Assembly: GCA_035651635.1 (NCBI GenBank)
Contig: DASRFK010000029.1
Location: forward strand, 1 to 8,417
Length of the DNA stretch: 8,417 nucleotides
Direction of reading: 5' to 3'
DNA from: JANXQE01 sp035651635
GTDB lineage: Bacteria > Verrucomicrobiota > Verrucomicrobiia > Limisphaerales > UBA8199
Within the stretch, counting starts at the first letter, position 1, and each line of letters starts with the position of its first letter. This document shows, piece by piece, positions 1 through 6,752 of this stretch. The notes under the pieces were generated by a model. That model did not search any database. It was given only the letters and a program-made list of their open reading frames with translations, and was not told the origin of the DNA. Both the position numbers and the translations under genes were made by a program.

Positions 1-343
1 CCTGCAGGCCAGAGGCCTGCGGTACAGCAGACTCGAAAGTCTGCGCTACCGCGGAGTAGCGCAGGCTTTCCAGCCTGCTGTACCGCCGACTTTCAGTCGG
101 CTGCGCGTCCCTATGCTGATCAACGAGACTTCTCGCCGGGGCGGCTTCTGCGCCCAGCAGGCCAGAGGCCTGCGGTACAGCAGACTCGAAAGTCTGCGCT
201 GCCGCGGTGTAGCGCAGGCTTTCCAGCCTGCTGTACCGCCGACTTTCAGTCGGCTGCGCGTCCCTATGCTGATCAGCTAGACTTCTCGCCCGGCGCGCTT
301 CTGCGCCCTGCAGGCCAGAGGCCTGCGGTACAGCAGACTCGAA
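1..343. repeat. 153-bp tandem repeat made of five hairpins (2 full copies plus a stub)
   Basis: Copies run 1-153, 154-306 and 307-343, with an exact 153-bp period and only a handful of differences between the two full copies. The array may extend left of the window. Copy 1 holds five abutting inverted repeats: 4-10/14-20, 28-33/38-43, 41-49/56-64, 61-67/72-78 and 85-91/95-101. An outer 12-bp pair (19-30 with 75-86, gcggtacagcag and its complement) encloses the middle three, so a branched cruciform or multi-arm RNA can be drawn. In copy 2 one arm of the third hairpin changes A to G, which still pairs as G-U in RNA. The third copy stops in the loop of hairpin 2 (tcgaa). No protein-coding pattern is seen. 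The array lies just beyond the 3' end of the lipoprotein gene, so it would be transcribed if that gene reads through. Confidence 0.93.
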
Positions 344-355
344 GGACCCTGATTG

Positions 356-562
356 TTAAGGCCGGGTGGTCTTGGACTCTTCAGTTTTCGTCACCGTGCC
401 GTCTGAGGATTGGGTCACAGTTTTTTCCTTGGTGTCCACGGTGCCGTCGCTTTTGACTTTATTCGTTTCGGTGTGGGAGATTTCACGAGCGCATCCGGCC
501 AGCAACAGTGACATTGCCACGGTTGAGGTCGCGCCAAGGATTATTGCTTTACAAGTTTTCAT
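356..562 (-). CDS. Small repeat-bearing lipoprotein, function unknown
   Basis: This 68-residue protein has a Lys-containing N-terminus and a hydrophobic segment (about 7-22). The lipobox L21-A22-G23-C24 predicts cleavage before Cys24 and lipid anchoring. The mature part of about 45 residues is hydrophilic and rich in Thr, Lys and Ser. It contains two copies of SDGTV (38-42 and 53-57), 15 residues apart, each followed by Thr/Lys/Glu residues; this suggests a small internal duplication. Ala at +2 after the Cys is compatible with outer-membrane sorting by the rule known from E. coli. The start is ATG at 560-562, with only a weak GGAAA upstream. The stop (TAA, 356-358) lies 13 bp from the hairpin repeat array. 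The gene is transcribed away from the glycosyltransferase and appears monocistronic. The signal and lipobox are clear; no function can be named. Confidence 0.85.
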   Translation of the reverse strand: MKTCKAIILGATSTVAMSLLLAGCAREISHTETNKVKSDGTVDTKEKTVTQSSDGTVTKTEESKTTRP

Positions 563-764
563 TCAGGTTTCCGGTTTTCAGTTTTGTTAAAGAAAGCTTA
601 GGCTCAACGTCGCGGCGCACTATGGGGGGAAACGCGGTGGGATGCCTCAGTTTTACCTTCCGCCCGGCTCTGGTCTGGTAGCAAAAGCGACGCGCTCGCG
701 TCCGCGGGTCAACGGCCTGTCTGGTACTCTGTTTTAGCCGGTTCTGTCGGACCAGGTTGGCCAG

Positions 765-2021
765 TTGAATAGCTTGATTCGACCGCCGGAAATGGCTACT
801 GGATACGGCAGCGCCGTTATGCCGCTTTCCGGTTCTGTGAAACCCCGGTTGGTCTTTGTCGCCAACACGATGTACAGCAACATCGTGTCAGGGGGCGAGA
901 TCCATACGTGTAACCTGACTGCCAGCGCCATCGCCGCCGGGTACCAGGTTCACTTTTTCACCGGTCACGCCATGAAAGCTGAACTGCAACGGCGCGCGCT
1001 GCCCGTGACTATCACGGTGACTGACCAGCGGATCATGACACCAAGGGATTTCGGTACGCTGGGCGGCCAGCTGAGTTTACTGGTGGACTATTCCCGGCGC
1101 TTGCGCGGGAGCTTGCCGCAACTGGCCGAAATTCGCCCCGATGACGTGGTCTACTCGGCGACCGATTTCTGGTGGGACATTATTCCCGTGCTCCGAAGTC
1201 CTGCGGTGCGCAAGATCATGTACTTGGGAATGGATTGCCCCACGTTTTGGGAAATTGTTTTCAAAACCCGGCCGGACGTGAAGTCCATCCGGTTGCCTTC
1301 CGTGCATTACTGGCTGACGCAGCAAATGGCGTTACGGCGGTTTCGGCACTGGCCGCAGAAGCGCCTCATTTATACGCATTACAACCAAAAGCCCCGGCTC
1401 GTGCGAATGGGCTACCGGGAAGAAGACCTGGTGTTTGTGTCCAACGGAGTCGATTTGAAACAACCGGCCGCCGTACCGGACCAGAAGAAGGTCTACGACG
1501 CAGCTTGGGTGGGACGGGTTCACAAACAGAAAGGAATTGAAGATCTGATCGCAACCCTCGTTTTCCTTTCGCGCGAGATTAAAGATTTTCGCGCCATTCT
1601 GGTTGGCGACCTGAAGAAAATGCTGGCACCACAGGTTACCGCCGCGGGTTTGGAGGCCAATGTCGAGTTTTCAGGATACGTTGCCGAAGCCGAGAAGTTC
1701 CGGCTCCTTAAGTCCAGCCGGTTGTTCCTCATGCCGAGTCGGTACGAGAGTTGGGGCATTGTGATCGGTGAAGCCCTGGCGACCGGCTTGCCGGTGGTGG
1801 CCTATGAATTGGATGCCTACCGGCCAGTCTTTGGCGATTTACTGACGTACGTGCCGGCCTTTGATTTGGAGGCTTTCAAACGAGCTGCGGCCGATGAAAT
1901 CGGCAAAGCTCGCGCTGGGGAAAAGACCTTGGATCCGGCAAAACTAGCGCGGTTCATCGAGGAGAATTCGTGGGACGCCGTCGGTCAGAGGTTTTTGGGA
2001 GCAGTGCAAAGTTTGGCCTGA
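765..2021 (+). CDS. GT4-type (GT-B fold) glycosyltransferase
   Basis: This 418-residue cytoplasmic or membrane-associated enzyme likely transfers a sugar from a nucleotide-sugar donor to a cell-surface glycan, lipid or other acceptor; the substrate cannot be read from sequence. The first Rossmann strand is RLVFVAN (28-34), followed by the acceptor-side GGE (43-45). The C-terminal donor domain shows FVSNGVD (224-230), VGRVHKQKGIEDLI (249-262) and PSRYESWGIVIGEALATG (324-341). E328 and E336 form the retaining-GT EX7E pair. The length is normal for family GT4. The start is uncertain. TTG at 765 has AGG (754-756) at 8-nt spacing. ATG at 792 or 819 would remove 9 or 18 residues that precede the fold, but neither has a good ribosome site. 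The upstream gap holds only a 14-bp near-palindrome (689-702). The gene stands alone, with no polysaccharide cluster visible. GT4 membership is firm. Confidence 0.93.
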   Translation: MNSLIRPPEMATGYGSAVMPLSGSVKPRLVFVANTMYSNIVSGGEIHTCNLTASAIAAGYQVHFFTGHAMKAELQRRALPVTITVTDQRIMTPRDFGTLGGQLSLLVDYSRRLRGSLPQLAEIRPDDVVYSATDFWWDIIPVLRSPAVRKIMYLGMDCPTFWEIVFKTRPDVKSIRLPSVHYWLTQQMALRRFRHWPQKRLIYTHYNQKPRLVRMGYREEDLVFVSNGVDLKQPAAVPDQKKVYDAAWVGRVHKQKGIEDLIATLVFLSREIKDFRAILVGDLKKMLAPQVTAAGLEANVEFSGYVAEAEKFRLLKSSRLFLMPSRYESWGIVIGEALATGLPVVAYELDAYRPVFGDLLTYVPAFDLEAFKRAAADEIGKARAGEKTLDPAKLARFIEENSWDAVGQRFLGAVQSLA

Positions 2022-2170
2022 CAACAGAGCCGATTATTAAGGCCAACGGCGGGGCGGGGACGTTGCGTCCCTGGTCCGCAGGGAGCCGCAGCATTGAGGA
2101 AACGGGCACGAGACGTCGATGAGACGTCTCTACCCCTTTCAGGAATTGGCGCTGGCCCTGACAACAGAGC
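2017..2170. repeat. 14-bp direct repeats bracketing a hairpin-rich 126-bp segment
   Basis: The string cctgacaacagagc occurs at 2017-2030 and again at 2157-2170, 140 bp apart. The match extends a few bases further left if one inserted C is allowed. The left copy overlaps the stop codon of the glycosyltransferase. Between the copies lie a 6-bp hairpin (2068-2073/2079-2084) and an 8-bp hairpin (2110-2117/2123-2130). The layout would fit a local duplication or a small non-autonomous element with a target-site-like duplication, but no terminal inverted repeats are apparent. Confidence 0.7.
2110..2130. repeat. Perfect 8-bp inverted repeat with 5-nt loop
   Basis: gagacgtc at 2110-2117 is complementary to gacgtctc at 2123-2130, with gatga as the loop. 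It lies between the glycosyltransferase and hydrolase genes. No T-run follows (tacccctttc), so it is a poor intrinsic terminator. It could still end or stabilise the upstream transcript. Confidence 0.6.
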
Positions 2171-2194
2171 TTGCGTTCGCAATCGCAAGCCGCT

Positions 2195-2201
2195 AGGAAA
2201 G
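2195..2201 (+). promoter_or_regulatory. Ribosome binding site that sets the hydrolase start
   Basis: AGGAAAG sits 5 nt before ATG 2207. It favours this start over the in-frame TTG at 2171, because the shorter protein begins directly with a signal peptide. A 7-bp hairpin (2169-2175/2184-2190) lies just upstream and might affect access. Confidence 0.7.
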
Positions 2202-2206
2202 CACCT

Positions 2207-3388
2207 ATGCGGGTCATCAACTCCTGGGTTTGTGCAGTGGCTTGCTGCGTTCCCTTATTACTGCCGGCCGCCTCCGCCAGGTTCGCCGGCGTTCGCGCCG
2301 CGATGAACAAAGCTGTCGCCGACGGCCAGGTATCCGGAGCCGTCACCGTGGTTGCCACCAGGGACAAGGTCCTCGACACCGAAGCCGTGGGCTTGGCTGA
2401 CATCCAAAAGAAAGAGCCTATGCGCCCGGACACGCTCTTTTGGATCGCTTCGATGACCAAACCAGTGACGGCGGTCGCGCTGCTGATGTTGCAGGATGAC
2501 GGCAAGCTCAATGTCAGCGACTCGGTCTCAAAATTTATTCCTGAATTCGCCAGCCTCAAGACACCGTCCGGTCAGCCGGCCAATCTCACTATTGCTCAGC
2601 TCATGACCCACACTTCGGGGCTCGGTGAAGCCGACCGTGACGCCGCAGGCCAGGCTCACACGTTGGCCGATTTGATCCCGCTATTTCTAAAAGCGCCGAT
2701 GCAATTCGAGCCGGGAACTCAATGGCGGTACACTCAATCAGGCATCAACACCGCCGCGCGCATCGTTGAAATTGCCGGCGGGATGCCGTTCGACCTGTTT
2801 GTTCAAAAGCGGATTTTTGATCCACTCGCCATGAAGCACACCACCTTTTATCCCGGACGGAAATCCTCGTTCCATCTGGTCACGGCTTACTCGAAGAACA
2901 AAACAACCGGCGCCCTCGAACCGGTTCCTCCGCGAGGCCCGATTGGACAGGAAGGGCATCCGCCGCTCGGGAATGGCGGTCTGTTTTCGACTGCGCCCGA
3001 TTACGCACGTTTTTGTCAGATGCTGCTGGGCCAAGGGTTGTTTAAAGGCAGACGTTTTCTTAGTCCGGAGGCGTTTCGGCTCCTGACCACCCTCCAGACA
3101 GGAGATTTGCCAACCGGCTTCTTCCAATCAGCCCAGTACGGAAATCACGGGACAAACTACGGCTGGGGCATCGGCACCTGTATTCTGCGAGCCCCGCATT
3201 CTGGAGTGGTGGCGATGCTCTCTCCAGGCACGTTTGGCCACGGAGGGGCCTGGGGCACTCAGGCCTGGATGGATCCGGTTCGCGGGATTGCCTACGTGCT
3301 GATGATTCAACGCAGCGATTTGCCCAACAGCGACGCCAGCGACGTGCGACGCGAGTTTCAACAATCGGCGTCGGAGGCGATGCGGTAA
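2207..3388 (+). CDS. Secreted serine hydrolase, beta-lactamase/family VIII esterase type
   Basis: The protein has 393 residues from ATG 2207. It opens with a signal peptide: Arg2, a hydrophobic core around 7-20, and likely cleavage near AASA (21-24). A periplasmic or secreted location is predicted. The fold is that of PF00144 (class C beta-lactamase, DD-peptidase, family VIII carboxylesterase). The nucleophile motif is S82-M-T-K85. The family stretch LMTHTSGLG spans 132-140. The second motif starts at Y175 (YTQSG, not the YxN typical of AmpC), and the third is H345-G-G. The YxN departure and the HxG third motif fit the esterase-like branch better than a true antibiotic-hydrolysing AmpC, but the substrate is not determined. 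No ampR-like regulator is adjacent. The gene seems monocistronic behind a 185-bp leader and converges on the downstream minus-strand pair. The family is certain; the substrate is open. Confidence 0.93.
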   Translation: MRVINSWVCAVACCVPLLLPAASARFAGVRAAMNKAVADGQVSGAVTVVATRDKVLDTEAVGLADIQKKEPMRPDTLFWIASMTKPVTAVALLMLQDDGKLNVSDSVSKFIPEFASLKTPSGQPANLTIAQLMTHTSGLGEADRDAAGQAHTLADLIPLFLKAPMQFEPGTQWRYTQSGINTAARIVEIAGGMPFDLFVQKRIFDPLAMKHTTFYPGRKSSFHLVTAYSKNKTTGALEPVPPRGPIGQEGHPPLGNGGLFSTAPDYARFCQMLLGQGLFKGRRFLSPEAFRLLTTLQTGDLPTGFFQSAQYGNHGTNYGWGIGTCILRAPHSGVVAMLSPGTFGHGGAWGTQAWMDPVRGIAYVLMIQRSDLPNSDASDVRREFQQSASEAMR

Positions 3389-3397
3389 GACCGTGTT

Positions 3398-3445
3398 ACC
3401 GCCTGGGCGTGGGCGCCTTGATTTGGAGTCTTGCCCTCAGGCGGT
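3398..3445. terminator. Possible stem-loop after the hydrolase gene
   Basis: accgcctg (3398-3405) pairs with caggcggt (3438-3445) across a 32-nt loop, starting 10 bp after the hydrolase stop. Only a short TTT follows, so a classical Rho-independent terminator is not established. Its position between convergent genes is suitable. Confidence 0.3.
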
Positions 3446-3514
3446 TTCGGCCCCGGGCCACCTAAGGCCGGAACCAGGCCGTTGACCTGGGAGTGATCGC
3501 TACAGTCCCCTCCA

Positions 3515-3544
3515 ATCCGTGTTTATCCGTGTCCATCCGTGGTC
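3515..3544. repeat. Three-unit 10-bp tandem repeat (atccgtg core)
   Basis: Three consecutive decamers start at 3515, 3525 and 3535. All share atccgtg and differ only in the last three bases (ttt, tcc, gtc). They lie between the convergent hydrolase and minus-strand module genes, within a 216-bp gap that has no convincing coding potential. The 10-bp period is close to one DNA turn. Confidence 0.8.
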
Positions 3545-3604
3545 AAACTCCGTCGTTCCGTCCGCTTAACCAGGGGCGGCAATTGGCTGCTCGACTCTTT
3601 CAGT

Positions 3605-5041
3605 CTATTGCAGCTTAGCCGGGAACTGAGAGACTTGCGCGTAGAGCGCCGAGAGAGTTCCGCCGGTGTGCTGTTGGCGTACGTCCTGGCCGAACTGGAA
3701 GGTAGCGGCGGGATCGAAATTGCGGATCATCATGCAGTACGTCGAATTGGCCATGATTCCCAGCAACTGGCCGGTTCGGCTGATGACCAGGTCACCGCGG
3801 GAAGGATTGAATTTTCCGAAAAGTCCTTTGAGCACGCTGCGATCCAGCTTCAAATAATCCGGAGTGGTGACGTCGATTTCGAATTTGCACTCGCCGTAGT
3901 AGTTTTCGCGAGTGCCGATCAGCACGGCGTCCTGGAACTTGAACGGGTCAGGTGCGGTGGGATAAACGCGGCAGCCCAGTTGACGAGCCTGGTTGGCATT
4001 GATTGGAATCAGCACGATGCGCGGGTCCTGAAGATGAAACGACAAAGAGGCGATGGGTACGGAGGCCGCGTTATGGCTGAGCGTGCCGGTTAGCGCTTCC
4101 CAGTCCGTCCCGGGATTCCACAAGGTCAGTGGGGTGTCCTGGATATGGCAGAGCGCAAAAGTGTTTCGACCATCGGTGACCAAAACCGTTTGCGTTTCCC
4201 GGCGTTTGTCTGTGCCGACCAGGCCGGGGCGGAAAGCGTCGAATCGCGCCTCGACCCGATTGGTGACAAATTGGTTATAGATCGTGTTCGGCGCCAGCGG
4301 GCGGTTCTCGCGTACTTCCTGCGCCAATTCACTCGATTTGCTGGCCAGGGCTTTGACGCCTTCGGCGAGCTTGGCTTTCTCGGCGCGCTCGGCTTTCACC
4401 TCGTCCTGCATGCGGGCAACCTGTTCGGTGGCGGAGCGTTTCTCAGCTTCGGTGACTTGCAGTTGGGTCGCCAGCTGCTGCTTCTCATTCAGAACAGCCT
4501 GATTACTCTGAGCCAGGCTGGCCAGTTGCTGCTGAAGGGCGGCCGATTCCTCGACTTTCTTTTTAACCTCCGCCTCCATGGCGGCGAGCTTTTCTTTGGA
4601 CAACACGGTTTCGGCGGAGCTGCTCTGAAGTTGCTGATTGAGCGACTGCAGGTTGGCCTGGGCGGTGGCGTACTGCTGTTGCAGATTGGCTTGTTCCTGC
4701 TGCAGTTTTTGCGCCTGCTCTTCCTTGGATTGGAGTTCCTGCTGGGCCCCTTGGATTTGTTTCTCGCGCTCGCCCAACAGCGCTTGTTGCCGTCCCAATT
4801 CCTCTCGGACATGGGCCAGTTCACCCACGACCTGGGAACGGCCTTTGCGTTCTTCTTCCAGTGCCAGGCGCATGACGGCGGCCAAATCTTTGCCTGCCTC
4901 GGGTGGTTGGTTGGTGGCCAGCTCGAGTTTGAGCGGTCGCTGGGGCTTTTGATCCGTGACTTTGTTAATGTCGACGGTGGAGAACGCCAGCAGGCTGATC
5001 AGCAGAAAATCGCAAATGACAATGAGAATGGATCGATTCAT
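3605..5041 (-). CDS. Membrane-anchored coiled-coil protein with MotB/ExbD-like helix and protease-like C-terminal domain
   Basis: This 478-residue protein has a three-residue tail and then one membrane helix (about 4-22). D11 in the helix (ICDFLLISLLAF) recalls the proton-carrying Asp of MotB, ExbD and TolR. Residues 57-245 are a Gln/Glu/Ala/Lys-rich coiled coil, presumably outside the membrane. Residues 250-478 form a globular domain. Its pieces can be matched to a trypsin-like order: strand plus H299 (FALCHIQD), D339 before a hydrophobic strand (DPRIVLIPI), and S414 in SRGDLVISRTGQLLGIM, resembling the SGGPL...G.LVGI end of such enzymes. The usual GxSGG loop is altered (NPSRG), so activity is doubtful. 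The start overlaps the stop of the upstream membrane gene by 4 bp (5038-5041), and no Shine-Dalgarno is evident, so translational coupling is likely. The gene is real and membrane-anchored; its roles are inferred from resemblance. Confidence 0.88.
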   Translation of the reverse strand: MNRSILIVICDFLLISLLAFSTVDINKVTDQKPQRPLKLELATNQPPEAGKDLAAVMRLALEEERKGRSQVVGELAHVREELGRQQALLGEREKQIQGAQQELQSKEEQAQKLQQEQANLQQQYATAQANLQSLNQQLQSSSAETVLSKEKLAAMEAEVKKKVEESAALQQQLASLAQSNQAVLNEKQQLATQLQVTEAEKRSATEQVARMQDEVKAERAEKAKLAEGVKALASKSSELAQEVRENRPLAPNTIYNQFVTNRVEARFDAFRPGLVGTDKRRETQTVLVTDGRNTFALCHIQDTPLTLWNPGTDWEALTGTLSHNAASVPIASLSFHLQDPRIVLIPINANQARQLGCRVYPTAPDPFKFQDAVLIGTRENYYGECKFEIDVTTPDYLKLDRSVLKGLFGKFNPSRGDLVISRTGQLLGIMANSTYCMMIRNFDPAATFQFGQDVRQQHTGGTLSALYAQVSQFPAKLQ

Positions 5042-6738
5042 GACGGCGTGGCAAAAGAAGGCCGCGCGCCGGGGGCCACGGGCTCTTCAGTCATGCTTTC
5101 AGCTTCGAGCAGGAGCTTTCGCCGGGCTGGACGGAGATTAAAGATCTTGAAAAAGGAGACGAAGATGATCCCGAACGAGGTCGAGGAGTAGGCCGCCATG
5201 AGGCTGAACTGGATAATGTTGAGCGAGACCAGGATCAGCGAAATAATTGTGCCCACGAACCCGAGATACAACCCGGCGTCGAAGAGATGCTCTTCGTTTT
5301 CCAGGAGCCTAAGCTTGAATCGGGGCGGGACGCGCTGGCGCCGGATCTCGGCGAGTTTGAAGACGCAGGCAATATAAATGAGACCCTGCAGCACAAAGAA
5401 CAGCAGCAGCGTTAGCAAACTTAGTTGGTTCATAAATAGTGATTTTGCACTGGCGGCTCCTGTTGGCACGAGTTTGCCTACCGTAGACAAGCTCAACCGG
5501 ATGGGGAATTCCACTCGCTGGCTTTCCTGAGAGAGAAACGGCTCGCTCAGGAGCAAGACCACGAGCAGGAAGCCCAGCGCAAACAACATCTCACGGGCAA
5601 CATGAAACCCGCGCACTTGCAACGGTTGCTCCAGCGCCGAAGCGCTCGGCAACGCAAAATGCACCGCAAAGGCCAGCAGAAACCCAGCCGCCAAATACAA
5701 AATCCACTTTAATGTCAGCGCAAACCATGGACTTTGCCAGCTTAAACCCGCCGCGGCGGACTTAAGTCCCTCAAATGGAAAATAATATGCCGCAGCCTCC
5801 CGATCCAGCCGCTGATCACGGGTAAGCAATTCATTAAGCCCGCCGGCACCATACGCCAATGCGCGCCCAAGATCGGTGATACCCGTTTGGCTGAAGTCCA
5901 TGAGATAGTGCGCCACATCCGCCGGCCGGCCCGATAGCTCGACCACGGCGAAAAGCACGGGCAACTGGCTGGCAGACCGTCGCACAAGGTCGCCCTCGAG
6001 GCGAAGCGTCTCAGGGTCGGGCATGTTCTGGACAAAGGTTACCAGCTGGCCCCAATTGAAGCGCTGTCCCAGCGACATGAAGTCCAGCAGCACCTGTTCC
6101 AGCGGTTGCGTGGATTCACCGTGCACGGCCGAAGTGCTGTAAGTGAAAACACTATTGCTCAAACCGGAAGCCAGATGGCCGCCTTCCATCAACAAACCGC
6201 AGATTGACAAAGCCGCATCCAAGGGCTGTCCAGCAGCGGAACTGGAAGGAGGAAATAGAACCGTGTTGGTCAAGGAGCGGACCTGGAGCAACTGCTGAAC
6301 TGCCGGACGATGTGAGGCGCTGAGGATGCCCAGCACTCGCTGGCGATTCTCAAGCCGGATCACATATTCGGTGAATGGATCCGAGCCGGGGTCGCGCAGG
6401 CCGGATTCTTTTTGAAAGATGCTCTCGAAGTGCGGCTCCGGGCCGCCCCAAACGACCCAGGCGGGGTGCTGCCGGGCCAATTCGTCGACCGCAAACTCGA
6501 GTTTCTCCCGGGTGGGAAGCCGTTCCTGCCTGGCGGCCAGGCTGAGAAGCTGAGCGGCGCCGAGTTGATTTTGGCTGGTTAATTCCAAGCCGCGCGCCAC
6601 CAGTGAAATGCTGTGCTCGCCCGCCTTCTTGAGCACGCTTGAATCGACCGCCCGCAGATGCGCCGGGATGATCAACCCGCACGCCAGCAGCACCAACCCC
6701 ACTATGGCGCAAACCAAAAAGGTCACCCCGCGGCTCAT
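5038..6738 (-). CDS. Six-helix membrane protein with C-terminal MotA/TolQ/ExbB-like core
   Basis: This 566-residue inner-membrane protein is the first gene of a two-gene unit. Predicted helices lie near 6-26, 343-363, 383-401, 435-460, 486-508 and 511-534. Residues 27-342 form one large soluble domain with no recognised family, predicted outside the cytoplasm. Basic residues near the ends of helices 4 and 6 (KLAEIRRQR; RPARRK) support this topology. The last two helices, LYLGFVGTIISL (490-501) and MAAYSSTSFGIIFVSFF (514-530), resemble the LG-x-x-GT and small/Thr-rich pore helices of MotA/TolQ/ExbB channels. T497 and T520 fall where channel threonines would be expected. The cytoplasmic loop between helices 4 and 5 is only about 25 residues, far shorter than in ExbB, so the relation is distant. 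The 4-bp overlap with the Asp-bearing partner fits an A/B channel pair. No ribosome site precedes the ATG. Confidence 0.87.
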   Translation of the reverse strand: MSRGVTFLVCAIVGLVLLACGLIIPAHLRAVDSSVLKKAGEHSISLVARGLELTSQNQLGAAQLLSLAARQERLPTREKLEFAVDELARQHPAWVVWGGPEPHFESIFQKESGLRDPGSDPFTEYVIRLENRQRVLGILSASHRPAVQQLLQVRSLTNTVLFPPSSSAAGQPLDAALSICGLLMEGGHLASGLSNSVFTYSTSAVHGESTQPLEQVLLDFMSLGQRFNWGQLVTFVQNMPDPETLRLEGDLVRRSASQLPVLFAVVELSGRPADVAHYLMDFSQTGITDLGRALAYGAGGLNELLTRDQRLDREAAAYYFPFEGLKSAAAGLSWQSPWFALTLKWILYLAAGFLLAFAVHFALPSASALEQPLQVRGFHVAREMLFALGFLLVVLLLSEPFLSQESQRVEFPIRLSLSTVGKLVPTGAASAKSLFMNQLSLLTLLLFFVLQGLIYIACVFKLAEIRRQRVPPRFKLRLLENEEHLFDAGLYLGFVGTIISLILVSLNIIQFSLMAAYSSTSFGIIFVSFFKIFNLRPARRKLLLEAESMTEEPVAPGARPSFATPS

Positions 6739-6746
6739 TTTGAGAA

Positions 6747-6752
6747 ATTATA
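6747..6752 (-). promoter_or_regulatory. Candidate -10 box for the two-gene membrane module
   Basis: Read on the minus strand, a perfect TATAAT ends 8 nt before ATG 6738. Transcription starting at the usual distance would begin at or within about two bases of the start codon. That matches the missing Shine-Dalgarno and implies a leaderless message. At 17-bp spacing the -35 region reads TTTTTG, which is weak. Confidence 0.45.

Noticed and set aside
1..343. CRISPR array
   Set aside because: The unit is 153 bp with no short repeat/unique spacer alternation; the whole unit is repeated.
2013..2040. Weak sigma-70-like promoter TTGGCC-16 bp-TATTAA before the hydrolase
   Set aside because: Each box matches the consensus at only four of six positions, and the pair overlaps the end of the upstream gene and the direct repeat; too weak to list.
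2171..2206. TTG start that would add 12 residues to the hydrolase
   Set aside because: ATG 2207 has a good ribosome site and starts directly on a signal peptide; the extension would bury it and is partly hairpin sequence.
1954..2559. Minus-strand open frame of 201 codons across the hydrolase start
   Set aside because: It overlaps two well-supported plus-strand genes and the hairpin segment, and its translation has no domain pattern.
3539..4093. Plus-strand open frame of 184 codons near the hydrolase 3' side
   Set aside because: It lies almost wholly opposite the protease-like domain and has no recognisable motif.
4145..5191. Long plus-strand open frame (348 codons) opposite the coiled-coil gene
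   Set aside because: It is the antisense of a Gln/Glu-rich coiled coil, which yields Leu/Phe-rich stop-free frames. It shows no family motif, and the opposite strand has clear membrane, coiled-coil and overlap evidence.
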